Shown one piece after another: positions 46,861 through 55,078 of a DNA stretch of 64,000 bases. This stretch comes from Olivibacter domesticus (GTDB lineage Bacteria; Bacteroidota; Bacteroidia; Sphingobacteriales; Sphingobacteriaceae). Below the pieces are notes generated by a model. It was not told the DNA's origin. It saw nothing but the letters and a program-made list of their open reading frames with translations, and ran no database searches. Within the stretch, counting starts at the first letter, position 1. Each line of letters starts with the position of its first letter. Where the stretch lies: positions 124,001 through 188,000 of the forward strand of contig NZ_FOAF01000005.1 of the NCBI RefSeq assembly GCF_900109575.1, read 5' to 3'. A program made the translations under genes and the position numbers.

Positions 46861-48360
46861 TTAAATATTTAAGAGAATAGCGGGAGAAAGCCCTAGCAAC
46901 AAGCTTAAAAAGGATAGAATAAGAGCAATTACAAACAAACCGTTTAGAGGAAGTTTATTTGGCAAAGAGCTATCTTCTTTGCTGCTACTTCGTAAAAAAG
47001 CATTTAAAGGAATTTTAAAATAGAAGAAAAGTGCTATAACCGTGGTAATAGCGCCTGTTATCACTAATACCAGCCATATATACTGTCCATCGCTCTGGAA
47101 GGCCGTTAATGCTGCCGAAAAAGCCAATAGTTTAGCTACAAAACCAGCAGTAGGCGGTAAGCCAGTCAAAGAAACCATCAATAGGGTCATAGCAACCATT
47201 GTTGAAGGATAATTACGTCCTAAACCCTTATAAGCAGACACATCTGTTAAGCCAAGCCCCTCTTCTAGCCGATCTGCCAGCATAAATACCCCCATGTTCA
47301 TTACCACATAGGCTGCTAAATAAAAAAATAATATTTCGAAGGATCGCGATGGGTTTGTTAGGATAATCATTAACAAAAAACCGGTATGCCCAATAGAAGA
47401 GTATGCCATCATACGCTTTACATTACTTTGCCATAGGGCGGCAAAATTACCCAATATCATACTCGCAATAGCAGCAAGCGCTAAAAGAATAAAAACGACC
47501 CGTGGAAGTGTTTCATAACCATTTGCGGGCCAAGTCAACACAAATCTCCCTAGCAGCGTAACAGCTCCTATTTTAGGTGCTGTGGATAAAAAAGCTGTTA
47601 CCGGTGTTGGCGCTCCCTGATAAACATCCGGACTCCAAAAATGGAAAGGCACGAAAGAAAGCTTGAAACCAATACCTGTTAAAACCAGAAGCATGGAGAT
47701 CATAAAGGCAGCTGGAGGCATATTAGTCAGCCCTATTAAATGAGATTTATCGGTAAATGTCAGCGTACCCGTATATCCATAAACTAAAGATAGCCCATAA
47801 AGCATTATTGCGGAACAAATAGTACCAAATAAAACATATTTCAAGGCAGCCTCACTTTGTTTTTTATCCTTCGATAGATAACCAACCATAATATAAGAGC
47901 CAATAGATACCATCTCTATCGAAATATATGTCATCAGCCAATTTACCGCCATCGTCATCATGTTAAGACCGATATGCACGGCTAATAAAATACTTAATAG
48001 GTCGTCCACCTTTTTATAGTGTGAACGGATTGCCTGGTTATAATGTATAAAAACAACAAAGAGTAAACTAGTAATCGTGATCAGTAATTTCAATTGCGCT
48101 CCATTACTATCAGGCAGGATCATCCCAAAAAAGACAGGTGTTTTTGCAGGCCAAAAAATCTGATTAACCGTAAAAAGGGCCGTAAATAGCAACCCAACAA
48201 CAACTATCCACCATGATATTATATACCCCTTTTTTAAAAACACACCAGATAGAATGCTCAATAAAAAGGTAAGCGTCAATAGTAATTCAGGTAAAAGAAA
48301 GGGCAAACCTTCTATTACCTTGTTTAATAAACTACTTATATGTGGTGTATATTCCTGCAT
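46861..48360 (-). CDS. nuoN: NADH-quinone oxidoreductase subunit N
   Basis: A 499-aa antiporter-like membrane subunit of complex I, the third of the proton-pumping trio. About 14 helices are visible. The conserved glutamate lies in TYISIEMVSIGSYIMVGY and the discontinuous helix region in FKLSFVPFHFWSPDVYQGAP. It ends the operon nuoH-I-J-K-L-M-N and lies 22 bp after nuoM. Confidence 0.95.
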   Translation of the reverse strand: MQEYTPHISSLLNKVIEGLPFLLPELLLTLTFLLSILSGVFLKKGYIISWWIVVVGLLFTALFTVNQIFWPAKTPVFFGMILPDSNGAQLKLLITITSLLFVVFIHYNQAIRSHYKKVDDLLSILLAVHIGLNMMTMAVNWLMTYISIEMVSIGSYIMVGYLSKDKKQSEAALKYVLFGTICSAIMLYGLSLVYGYTGTLTFTDKSHLIGLTNMPPAAFMISMLLVLTGIGFKLSFVPFHFWSPDVYQGAPTPVTAFLSTAPKIGAVTLLGRFVLTWPANGYETLPRVVFILLALAAIASMILGNFAALWQSNVKRMMAYSSIGHTGFLLMIILTNPSRSFEILFFYLAAYVVMNMGVFMLADRLEEGLGLTDVSAYKGLGRNYPSTMVAMTLLMVSLTGLPPTAGFVAKLLAFSAALTAFQSDGQYIWLVLVITGAITTVIALFFYFKIPLNAFLRSSSKEDSSLPNKLPLNGLFVIALILSFLSLLLGLSPAILLNI

Positions 48361-48382
48361 AAACTCTTTCCCTTTAGGCTAT

Positions 48383-49987
48383 TTACTGATGATAGGTATT
48401 TACCAGGTTGATTAGAGAAAGTACAGAAGCGTTAATTTTATCAAAAGCAAGCGAAGGTATAATGCCTAATACAAGCGCCAATCCGACCATTGGCACCAGC
48501 GCGATCGCTTCGCGTCTATTCACGTCATATAGCAATCGTTGCCACTCTTCTCCGCCTTTTAACCTGGTATTTCCAAAAAACATGCGCTGTAAGGTCCACA
48601 AAAAATAAGCAGCACTTAATAGAATGCCAACAGCCCCGCCTATTGCCATCCATCTTGGTATCAAACCATTAACACTTTGCGCATTAAAGGCACCTATTAT
48701 AGTGAATGCTTCCGCAATAAAAGCAGAAAAACCCGGAAGACCTAAAGAGGCAAAAAAGCCAATAGCAACAAACGCTGTATATGTTGGCATAAGCGTAGCT
48801 AATCCCCTAAAATTGTAAATCATTCGGTCATGCACCCTGTCATACAACATGCCCACCAGGAAAAATAACATGGCTGATAAAAAACCATGGCTGACCATCT
48901 GAAACATAGCGCCACTTAATCCCTCTGGAGTCAAAGACGCTACACCCAACAACACAAAACCCATATGTGACACAGATGAATAGGCCACAAGCCTTTTTAG
49001 ATCTTGTTGTGCTAATGCATTCAAAGCGCCGTACAGAATGGAGACGACACCAATAAGCCCTAACCACCAAGCGCTGATCCACGCGATATCAGGAAAAATA
49101 CTGAAGCAGATACGTAAGATACCATATCCGCCTACTTTTAATAGTATGCCCGCTAAAATAATAGATATAGGTGTGGGAGCCTCCACATGAGCATCCGGCA
49201 ACCAAGTATGTAAAGGTACTATGGGCACTTTGATAGCAAAAGCTATAAAAAGGATAATGAAGCCCAATAATCTCGCTGAAACACCAAATAACTCATAATT
49301 TACCAGAGGAGAAAAGATAGATCCCTCACTAAAATTGGCCGGATTCATCATGTGCAACATATTAAAAGTATGATGCCCTGTACTTGGATCTGTCACTGAA
49401 AAATAGAGCCCGACCATTACCAATAACATAAATACAGATCCTAGCAAAGTATATAAGAAAAATTTAATAGCAGCATACTCTCTTCTCGCACCTCCCCATA
49501 TTCCAATTAAAAAGTATAAAGGCAATAACATCACCTCGTAAAACACATAAAACAAGAAAAAATCGAGTGCGACAAAAACGCCCATTATGGCGGTATTCAG
49601 CAACATAAGTAAAGCAAAAAAGCCCTTTAACTGTTTATCAATATGCCACGATGCTATTACAGCAATGAGCATAACGAGCGCTGTTAAGAATAAAAACAGA
49701 ATAGACAAACCGTCCACACCAACAAAATAATCAACTTCAAGTAGGCCTAAACTACCAAGGTTCAATCTTATCCACGGTAATTTTTCCACATATTGGTAAG
49801 TATCAACTGTGTTAACTCCTGCTAAGGCCCCATTGAACTGTCCATATAGATAAGCAGCAATCACCAATTGAACAACACAGGCGCCCAAAGCGAAATACTT
49901 ATACATCGTTTTCAGCGATGTGGGCAGTATCAGCACAAAAACAGCAGCCAATAAGGGCAAAAAAATTAAAATGGATAACCAGTTCAT
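48383..49987 (-). CDS. nuoM: NADH-quinone oxidoreductase subunit M
   Basis: A 534-aa antiporter-like proton-pumping subunit of complex I. The TM5 glutamate is present in FLFYVFYEVMLLPLYFLIG, and the broken-helix segment reads IKVPIVPLHTWLPDAHVEAP, a NuoM signature. It follows nuoL by 18 bp and belongs to one transcript with its neighbours. Confidence 0.96.
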   Translation of the reverse strand: MNWLSILIFLPLLAAVFVLILPTSLKTMYKYFALGACVVQLVIAAYLYGQFNGALAGVNTVDTYQYVEKLPWIRLNLGSLGLLEVDYFVGVDGLSILFLFLTALVMLIAVIASWHIDKQLKGFFALLMLLNTAIMGVFVALDFFLFYVFYEVMLLPLYFLIGIWGGARREYAAIKFFLYTLLGSVFMLLVMVGLYFSVTDPSTGHHTFNMLHMMNPANFSEGSIFSPLVNYELFGVSARLLGFIILFIAFAIKVPIVPLHTWLPDAHVEAPTPISIILAGILLKVGGYGILRICFSIFPDIAWISAWWLGLIGVVSILYGALNALAQQDLKRLVAYSSVSHMGFVLLGVASLTPEGLSGAMFQMVSHGFLSAMLFFLVGMLYDRVHDRMIYNFRGLATLMPTYTAFVAIGFFASLGLPGFSAFIAEAFTIIGAFNAQSVNGLIPRWMAIGGAVGILLSAAYFLWTLQRMFFGNTRLKGGEEWQRLLYDVNRREAIALVPMVGLALVLGIIPSLAFDKINASVLSLINLVNTYHQ

Positions 49988-50005
49988 ATTAATTTATAAA
50001 AGAAC

Positions 50006-52057
50006 CTAAAAAAATTTAAGGCAGAACAGTAACACAATTAAAAAAATCAAAAACATACTCAGCATATAGTGTTGTACCTTCCCATTACGAGAGCCTCTCA
50101 AGAAATTGCCTATTGCAAAAGACCATTTACCTGCTCCGTTCACCAGACCATCAATTAAATACCTATCCAGCCAAGCAGCAATGCTTGAAAGGGTTAGGGT
50201 TATCTTTCCCAACTTGTCGACGGTACCATCCACTAACTGCCGATCAACTCCATATAAAAACTTCGAGATAAGAAGAATAGATTTTACCACTAAATGGTTA
50301 TATGCAAGATCTACATACCATTGCGATACTGAAAACCTATACAAAAACCCTGAGGACAACCTTATAGGATACTTTAGCCGCGCATACCATCTCCAAGCAA
50401 CAAAAATGACAACAATGCTTAAGCCGTTTACCGCAGCGGGAACAACCGTATGATAAATATTTACCCGTTGAAGAGATTCTGTTATGTCAAAACCCTTGAG
50501 CACCCACACGTCTTCGAAGAGAAAAGGATTATATGAAAACAAGGGAAAGAGTGAACATATCCCCAAAAAAAACATAGGGTAAAGCATCCATTTAGGTGCT
50601 TCATGTAAATGCAGATTCTTAGTAAAAATTCTTTTCAATTGAAATTCTCCAAAGAATATTTTAAAGACAAATCTCGCTATATAAAACGCTGTCAAAGCAC
50701 TCGTTAACAGTAAAGACAAGGGCAATATAATCCAAATTCCCTGATGAAGCTCTGCCCATTCGAAAGAATAAATCAAGATTGCATCCTTTGATAGATAGCC
50801 TGCAGATAATGGTAGACCAGCTAGCGCTAACGCTGCAACCAATGTTAAGCAGAAGGTTTTGGGCATAAATTTGCGTAATCCACCCATATTATTGATATCC
50901 TGTGTATCAAAATCCAGTCCGCTAATCCCTTTTAAATGATGCATTTCATGAATAATAGCCCCTGCAGCTAAGAACAATAAACACTTAAAGAACGCGTGCG
51001 TAACCAAATGAAAAATAGCCGTCCCAAACTGACCTATCCCAATGGCAACCATCATAAAACCAAGTTGCGAGATGGTGGAAAAGGCCAAGATCTTTTTTAT
51101 ATCCCGTTGTGTAAGTGCAATGGTAGCCGACATAAATGCCGTGAATGCACCAACGGCACTTATTAGCATGAGTACCACATCATCAAATAATGGCGATATA
51201 CGAACGAGCATGAATACACCCGCGGCAACCATCGTGGCGGCATGTATCAGAGAAGAAACAGCCGTAGGGCCCTCCATCGCATCAGGTAGCCAAATATGAA
51301 ATGGAAATTGAGCAGACTTGGCCATCGCCCCTAGAAAGAAAGCAATTCCAGCGATACTTAGCCAAGCAGCAGGCATTTCTCTGCCAGAAAAACCCCATGT
51401 CACACCATCATTTATAGCTTGTTTAACAACTCCATTGTCGCCAAATAACGTTAACAGGTCTAAAGTACGAAACTGACTATAAACGATCGCTATTCCAATG
51501 AGGAACCCTAAATCTCCTATTCTGTTAATTAGAAAAGCCTTTTTATTAGCCTTAATTGCAGCTTCCTTCGTAAACCAAAATCCTATTAATAAATAAGATG
51601 CAAAACCAACCAGCTCCCATCCAATATACATGAGCAATAAGTTATCTGCCAGCACAAGTCCTAACATAGCGAAGCAGAACAGACTGAGATACATCCAATA
51701 CCGATGAATGCCCCTATCTCCTCTCATATAACATATTGAATAAATGTGAACAGGTAAGGCGATCGTACAAACCAACAGCAGCATCAATACCGATAAATTA
51801 TTGAGTACCAGGCCCACTTTAAACTCTTGTTCGCCGATTGTAAACCACGAAATCTGCTGATAAACGGCCTCTCTGTCCCAAATGTTAACAAATAAGAAAA
51901 TAGCTGCTACCAGGCTAATGCTTATCATTAAGGTGGCAGGCAGACCACTTTTGATACTTTTCCCGCCTATTACCGAAATAAAGAAAGAACATAAGGGTGC
52001 AAATAATGCAAGTAACGCAATTAAAATCGGCAACGATATATAAGTTGAGTCTCCCAT
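50006..52057 (-). CDS. nuoL: NADH-quinone oxidoreductase subunit L
   Basis: A 683-aa subunit, the most distal pump of complex I. Its TM5 glutamate is in YIGWELVGFASYLLIGFW and the broken helix in MAKSAQFPFHIWLPDAMEGP. The C-terminal part includes the amphipathic lateral helix and last membrane segment (MLSMFLIFLIVLLFCL), making it longer than NuoM. Its start is next to the nuoK stop with no spacer, suggesting translational coupling. Confidence 0.96.
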   Translation of the reverse strand: MGDSTYISLPILIALLALFAPLCSFFISVIGGKSIKSGLPATLMISISLVAAIFLFVNIWDREAVYQQISWFTIGEQEFKVGLVLNNLSVLMLLLVCTIALPVHIYSICYMRGDRGIHRYWMYLSLFCFAMLGLVLADNLLLMYIGWELVGFASYLLIGFWFTKEAAIKANKKAFLINRIGDLGFLIGIAIVYSQFRTLDLLTLFGDNGVVKQAINDGVTWGFSGREMPAAWLSIAGIAFFLGAMAKSAQFPFHIWLPDAMEGPTAVSSLIHAATMVAAGVFMLVRISPLFDDVVLMLISAVGAFTAFMSATIALTQRDIKKILAFSTISQLGFMMVAIGIGQFGTAIFHLVTHAFFKCLLFLAAGAIIHEMHHLKGISGLDFDTQDINNMGGLRKFMPKTFCLTLVAALALAGLPLSAGYLSKDAILIYSFEWAELHQGIWIILPLSLLLTSALTAFYIARFVFKIFFGEFQLKRIFTKNLHLHEAPKWMLYPMFFLGICSLFPLFSYNPFLFEDVWVLKGFDITESLQRVNIYHTVVPAAVNGLSIVVIFVAWRWYARLKYPIRLSSGFLYRFSVSQWYVDLAYNHLVVKSILLISKFLYGVDRQLVDGTVDKLGKITLTLSSIAAWLDRYLIDGLVNGAGKWSFAIGNFLRGSRNGKVQHYMLSMFLIFLIVLLFCLKFF

Positions 52058-52363
52058 TTAATCTTTCAATTCGTTTATATCGTTCGGATCAATGCTTTTA
52101 TAATGTTTATATACGTTCAGTACAATTGCCAATGCTACTGCTACTGCTGCCGCTGCCAACACAATAGCGAAAAGAGCAAATGATTGCCCTCCGTATAAGG
52201 TTTTATCATATCTTCCAAAGGCAACAAAATTTAATATAGCGGCATTAATCATCAATTCTATACCAACTAAAACCATAATGGCATTATTTTTTGACAAGGC
52301 AGCATATAATCCGATAGAAAAAAGCGACGCACTTACGACTAGGAAATGAGTTAAGGTAATCAA
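52058..52363 (-). CDS. nuoK: NADH-quinone oxidoreductase subunit K
   Basis: A 101-aa, three-helix subunit of complex I at the junction of the proton path. Glu36 is present (VLVGIELMINAAI). The second membrane glutamate, Glu72 in E. coli (LAAAEASIGL), is replaced by alanine (LAAAAVAVAL, Ala73, codon 52145-52147). That residue is nearly always glutamate in the family. The gene overlaps nuoJ by 4 bp and abuts nuoL. Identity is certain; the substitution is real in this sequence unless an assembly error exists. Confidence 0.95.
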   Translation of the reverse strand: MITLTHFLVVSASLFSIGLYAALSKNNAIMVLVGIELMINAAILNFVAFGRYDKTLYGGQSFALFAIVLAAAAVAVALAIVLNVYKHYKSIDPNDINELKD

Positions 52364-52911
52364 ACTTTTTGCTCCTCCTTTCTAGCCAAATGAGCAGCTC
52401 CCATTAATGCCATCATTAAAAACACAGAAATCACCTCAAATGGAAGCACATATCGTGTCATGAGATTTATACCTAAATGATGTATCGTATTATCAGATGA
52501 CAGGATAAGTGTTTGTTCAGACTTTGAACGAGTAATCCATTGTGGTTCATGCCCATTAAACTGCATGGCTATGGAAAGTAATAAAAAGAAAATTGCAAGC
52601 GAAATGAGTAATCCCTGCCATTTCGGCAAGGCAAACACCCCTTTAAAACCTTGTTTTACGTCACTCAATAAGACTCGATTAGATAACATAAAAGCAAATA
52701 ACATGAGTACTAAAACACCTCCCACATACACGATAACCTGTGTTATAGCAATAAAGTCTGCCAAAGCGAATACATATAAACCCGCTAAAGAAAAAAGCGT
52801 AACGAAAAATAAAAAAATACTTCTTACTAAATTTTTCAAAGAAACAATCAATAGGGCAGAACCAATAGCTGTTGCCGCAAGCAAATAAAAGAGAATCAAG
52901 CTTATCATCAT
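52360..52911 (-). CDS. nuoJ: NADH-quinone oxidoreductase subunit J
   Basis: A 183-aa membrane subunit of complex I with about five helices. The region FVTLFSLAGLYVFALADFIAITQVIVYVGGVLVLMLFAF is typical of NuoJ and contains the pi-bulge helix TM3. The C-terminal part is in the periplasm and ends HLARKEEQKV. It overlaps nuoK by 4 bp and nuoI by 1 bp. Confidence 0.95.
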   Translation of the reverse strand: MMISLILFYLLAATAIGSALLIVSLKNLVRSIFLFFVTLFSLAGLYVFALADFIAITQVIVYVGGVLVLMLFAFMLSNRVLLSDVKQGFKGVFALPKWQGLLISLAIFFLLLSIAMQFNGHEPQWITRSKSEQTLILSSDNTIHHLGINLMTRYVLPFEVISVFLMMALMGAAHLARKEEQKV

Positions 52912-53471
52912 TATTTGCGTTTGGCTGCCTCCTTTTCAGCTTGTGAACGGGCCAATGCTGCGCGTTTCTCTTCTATTTCAGCTTCACTCATTTCAGAGAA
53001 TTCATAAACCAAATCAGAGAGCTTAGCGAAACTACGATCATAATTATCAGTCATCGTGATACACTCGGTTGGACAAACAACTGTACATAATCCGCAATAC
53101 ATACATTTTGCCATATCAATATCAAATTTAGCAGCATATAAGCGTTTTACACTTCCGTCAGAAGTCTTTCCGATTACTTCAGTTGCTTTAATTGCTTCAA
53201 TATCGATACAATCGACTGGACAGGCTTTGGCGCAAAGATCACAGACAATGCAATCATCTATTTCTACATCTAACTGATATCTTGCTATTTCAGGAATCGG
53301 TATTTCCTGCTTAGGATATTGTATCGTTGTTACACCCTGTTGTTTTTCAAAGTAATTTTCCTGTTTTATATCTAATTCCTCACGTGCTTTACGAGCAGCA
53401 AAAAGATGCTTAAGAGTTAAACTCAACCCTTTCGCTGCTGTAATAAATGCATGTAAAGTTCTCTTTAACAT
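52911..53471 (-). CDS. nuoI: NADH-quinone oxidoreductase subunit I
   Basis: A 186-aa peripheral subunit with two [4Fe-4S] clusters (N6a and N6b). The ligands are in CIVCDLCAKACPVDC and CMYCGLCTVVCPTEC, both complete. It hands electrons from the hydrophilic arm to the quinone site. An extra charged C-terminal helix (KRAALARSQAEKEAAKRK) extends past the fold. There is a 110-bp gap to nuoH, the only loose junction in the operon. Confidence 0.96.
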   Translation of the reverse strand: MLKRTLHAFITAAKGLSLTLKHLFAARKAREELDIKQENYFEKQQGVTTIQYPKQEIPIPEIARYQLDVEIDDCIVCDLCAKACPVDCIDIEAIKATEVIGKTSDGSVKRLYAAKFDIDMAKCMYCGLCTVVCPTECITMTDNYDRSFAKLSDLVYEFSEMSEAEIEEKRAALARSQAEKEAAKRK

Positions 53472-53580
53472 ATTTATTTAACTTTCAGTTTCCTACAGCC
53501 AGCTTCCGGTCCCATAATCGTTCTCTGGTTGCCAGCTGCAAAACCTAATCAACAAACAACTATTTCGCTACTAAATCCCA
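53472..53580. other. Gap between nuoH and nuoI
   Basis: 109 bp inside an otherwise tight operon. It contains TTGCCAGCTGCAAAACC and nearby AGCCAGCTTCC, similar in flavour to the low-complexity repeat seen at 54.7 kb and beyond. No gene is seen. Confidence 0.4.
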
Positions 53581-54657
53581 TTATCCCACCATCACCATAA
53601 TTCGCCAAACACCAGAAATGGCCATACATAAAAAGGCTAATGGTGTTAATACCTTCCAGCAAAGGCTCATCAACTGATCAACTCTTAATCTTGGCAAGGT
53701 CCACCGTATCAATATTTGAAGGCCTACAATCAACAAGGTTTTTATTAATATCCATGCAATTCCCCACCACATACCAGTTGTCCATTCGGCCAATTTTACC
53801 GTCCCTATATTTGGCAAAGGGGTATTCCACCCGCCTAAAAATAATACCACGCCAATCATCGACACCAGAAACATCATACAATATTCTGCCAAAAAGAAAA
53901 AAGCAAAACGGAGTCCGCCATATTCCGTATGATATCCCGATACTAACTCAGATTCTGCTTCAGGAATATCAAATGGTGCCCGATTACATTCTGCAAGTGA
54001 TGCTATGAAATAAATTATATAGGCGAGCATCAGATGTGGTGCCTGGAAAATATTCCAAGCTAAAAATCCTCCTACCTTGCTTACATCCCACAGTCCTAAA
54101 AAGAGTAATCTTTCATTACTTAAAACCCCCTGATTAATGGTAAGTTCTTGCATATTGAGCGTCTGGGTGATCATTACTGCAGCTATTAAAGCCAATCCGG
54201 CTGGTATTTCGTACGAAACAATTTGCGCTACAGCACGTAAAGACCCCAATAGAGAGAATTTATTATTAGATCCCCAGCCAGCCATTAGTACCCCGATGGC
54301 TTCGATTGAAATAATAGCAATCACGTAAAACAAACCTAAATTTAAAGCCGCAGGTGCTAAATCTGGAGCCCATGGCATCGCAGCAAAACCTAAGTAAACA
54401 GCAACAAATACAACAACAGGTGCAGCGGCAAATAAAAGCTTATCTGAATTTGCTGGTGAAATAAACTCTTTTTGTAATAGTTTTAAAATATCGGCTATGG
54501 TTTGTAAGCTTCCGAACTTACCCGTTTCCATAGGTCCTAACCTATCTTGTACAAATCCGGCTACCTTTCGTTCGGCATATACTGCGAACAATGTAAAGGC
54601 AGCCAAAAAACTAAACAAAATAATGGCGACTAAAATATATATGATGTAAAAGTTCAA
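53581..54657 (-). CDS. nuoH: NADH-quinone oxidoreductase subunit H
   Basis: A 358-aa, eight-helix subunit at the quinone pocket of complex I. Motifs include QDRLGPMETGKFGSLQTIAD, FDIPEAESELVSGYHTEYGG and WIRWTLPRLRVDQLM-like ILIRWTLPRLRVDQLMSLCW. The only possible start is TTG at 54657: the next upstream in-frame codons lead to a TGA and no ATG lies before the conserved region. It is the first gene of the nuoH-N unit and has a TAAGTTTG box just upstream. nuoA-G are not in this window. Confidence 0.95.
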   Translation of the reverse strand: MNFYIIYILVAIILFSFLAAFTLFAVYAERKVAGFVQDRLGPMETGKFGSLQTIADILKLLQKEFISPANSDKLLFAAAPVVVFVAVYLGFAAMPWAPDLAPAALNLGLFYVIAIISIEAIGVLMAGWGSNNKFSLLGSLRAVAQIVSYEIPAGLALIAAVMITQTLNMQELTINQGVLSNERLLFLGLWDVSKVGGFLAWNIFQAPHLMLAYIIYFIASLAECNRAPFDIPEAESELVSGYHTEYGGLRFAFFFLAEYCMMFLVSMIGVVLFLGGWNTPLPNIGTVKLAEWTTGMWWGIAWILIKTLLIVGLQILIRWTLPRLRVDQLMSLCWKVLTPLAFLCMAISGVWRIMVMVG

Positions 54658-55078
54658 GGCAAATCTTCACAATTGTATTAAATGCAAACTTAAGGATTAA
54701 GCTTGAAATTATTAAACGGAAAACAAACTTATTTTGAATGATTCTAATATTAGTTGTGAGTTGCCGGTTATGAGTTGTGAGTTATTAGTATCAAGACGTA
54801 AGACATAAGTATCAAGACTATATTCTATATTAGTTGTTAGTTGCCAGTTATTAGTATCAAAACGCAAGTAGCAAGACAGTTATTATTCACAATAAACCTA
54901 TTTATTTGTTCAACTATTTAGCTACCCAACGATTCGACCATTTAACTATTCAGGTATTCAACTATTTAACGATTCAACTACTTAACTATTCAACCATTTA
55001 ACTACCTATTAGGCCTGAGCGATCGGTATCAAGAGGTAAAACACGGGCTTCAAGAATTCATCACTCATCATTCACAAT
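54658..55078. repeat. Low-complexity repeat tract between nuoH and the pyruvate oxidase gene
   Basis: About 420 bp. Near nuoH is the promoter box. From 54745 to 54900 runs a series of TTAGTTGTGAGTTGCCGGTT and AGTATCAAGAC units, and from 54910 to 55010 repeats of the type CAACTATTTAACTATT, with the units varying slightly. The tail near 55055 reads CATCACTCATCATTCACAATTC. The tract has no coding potential. Related units occur at 57.94, 59.61, 60.28 and 62.97 kb. Confidence 0.75.
54685..54692 (-). promoter_or_regulatory. Candidate -7 box of nuoH-N
   Basis: A perfect TAAGTTTG on the minus strand about 28 bp before the TTG start. No convincing TTTG sits at -33. It supports the membrane-arm genes being an independent transcription unit. 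Confidence 0.4.

Noticed and set aside
54900-55015. CRISPR-like array from the CAACTATTTAAC repeats
   Set aside because: The units are short, imperfect and contiguous without unique spacers of constant length, and no cas gene is present. This is a degenerate tandem tract.
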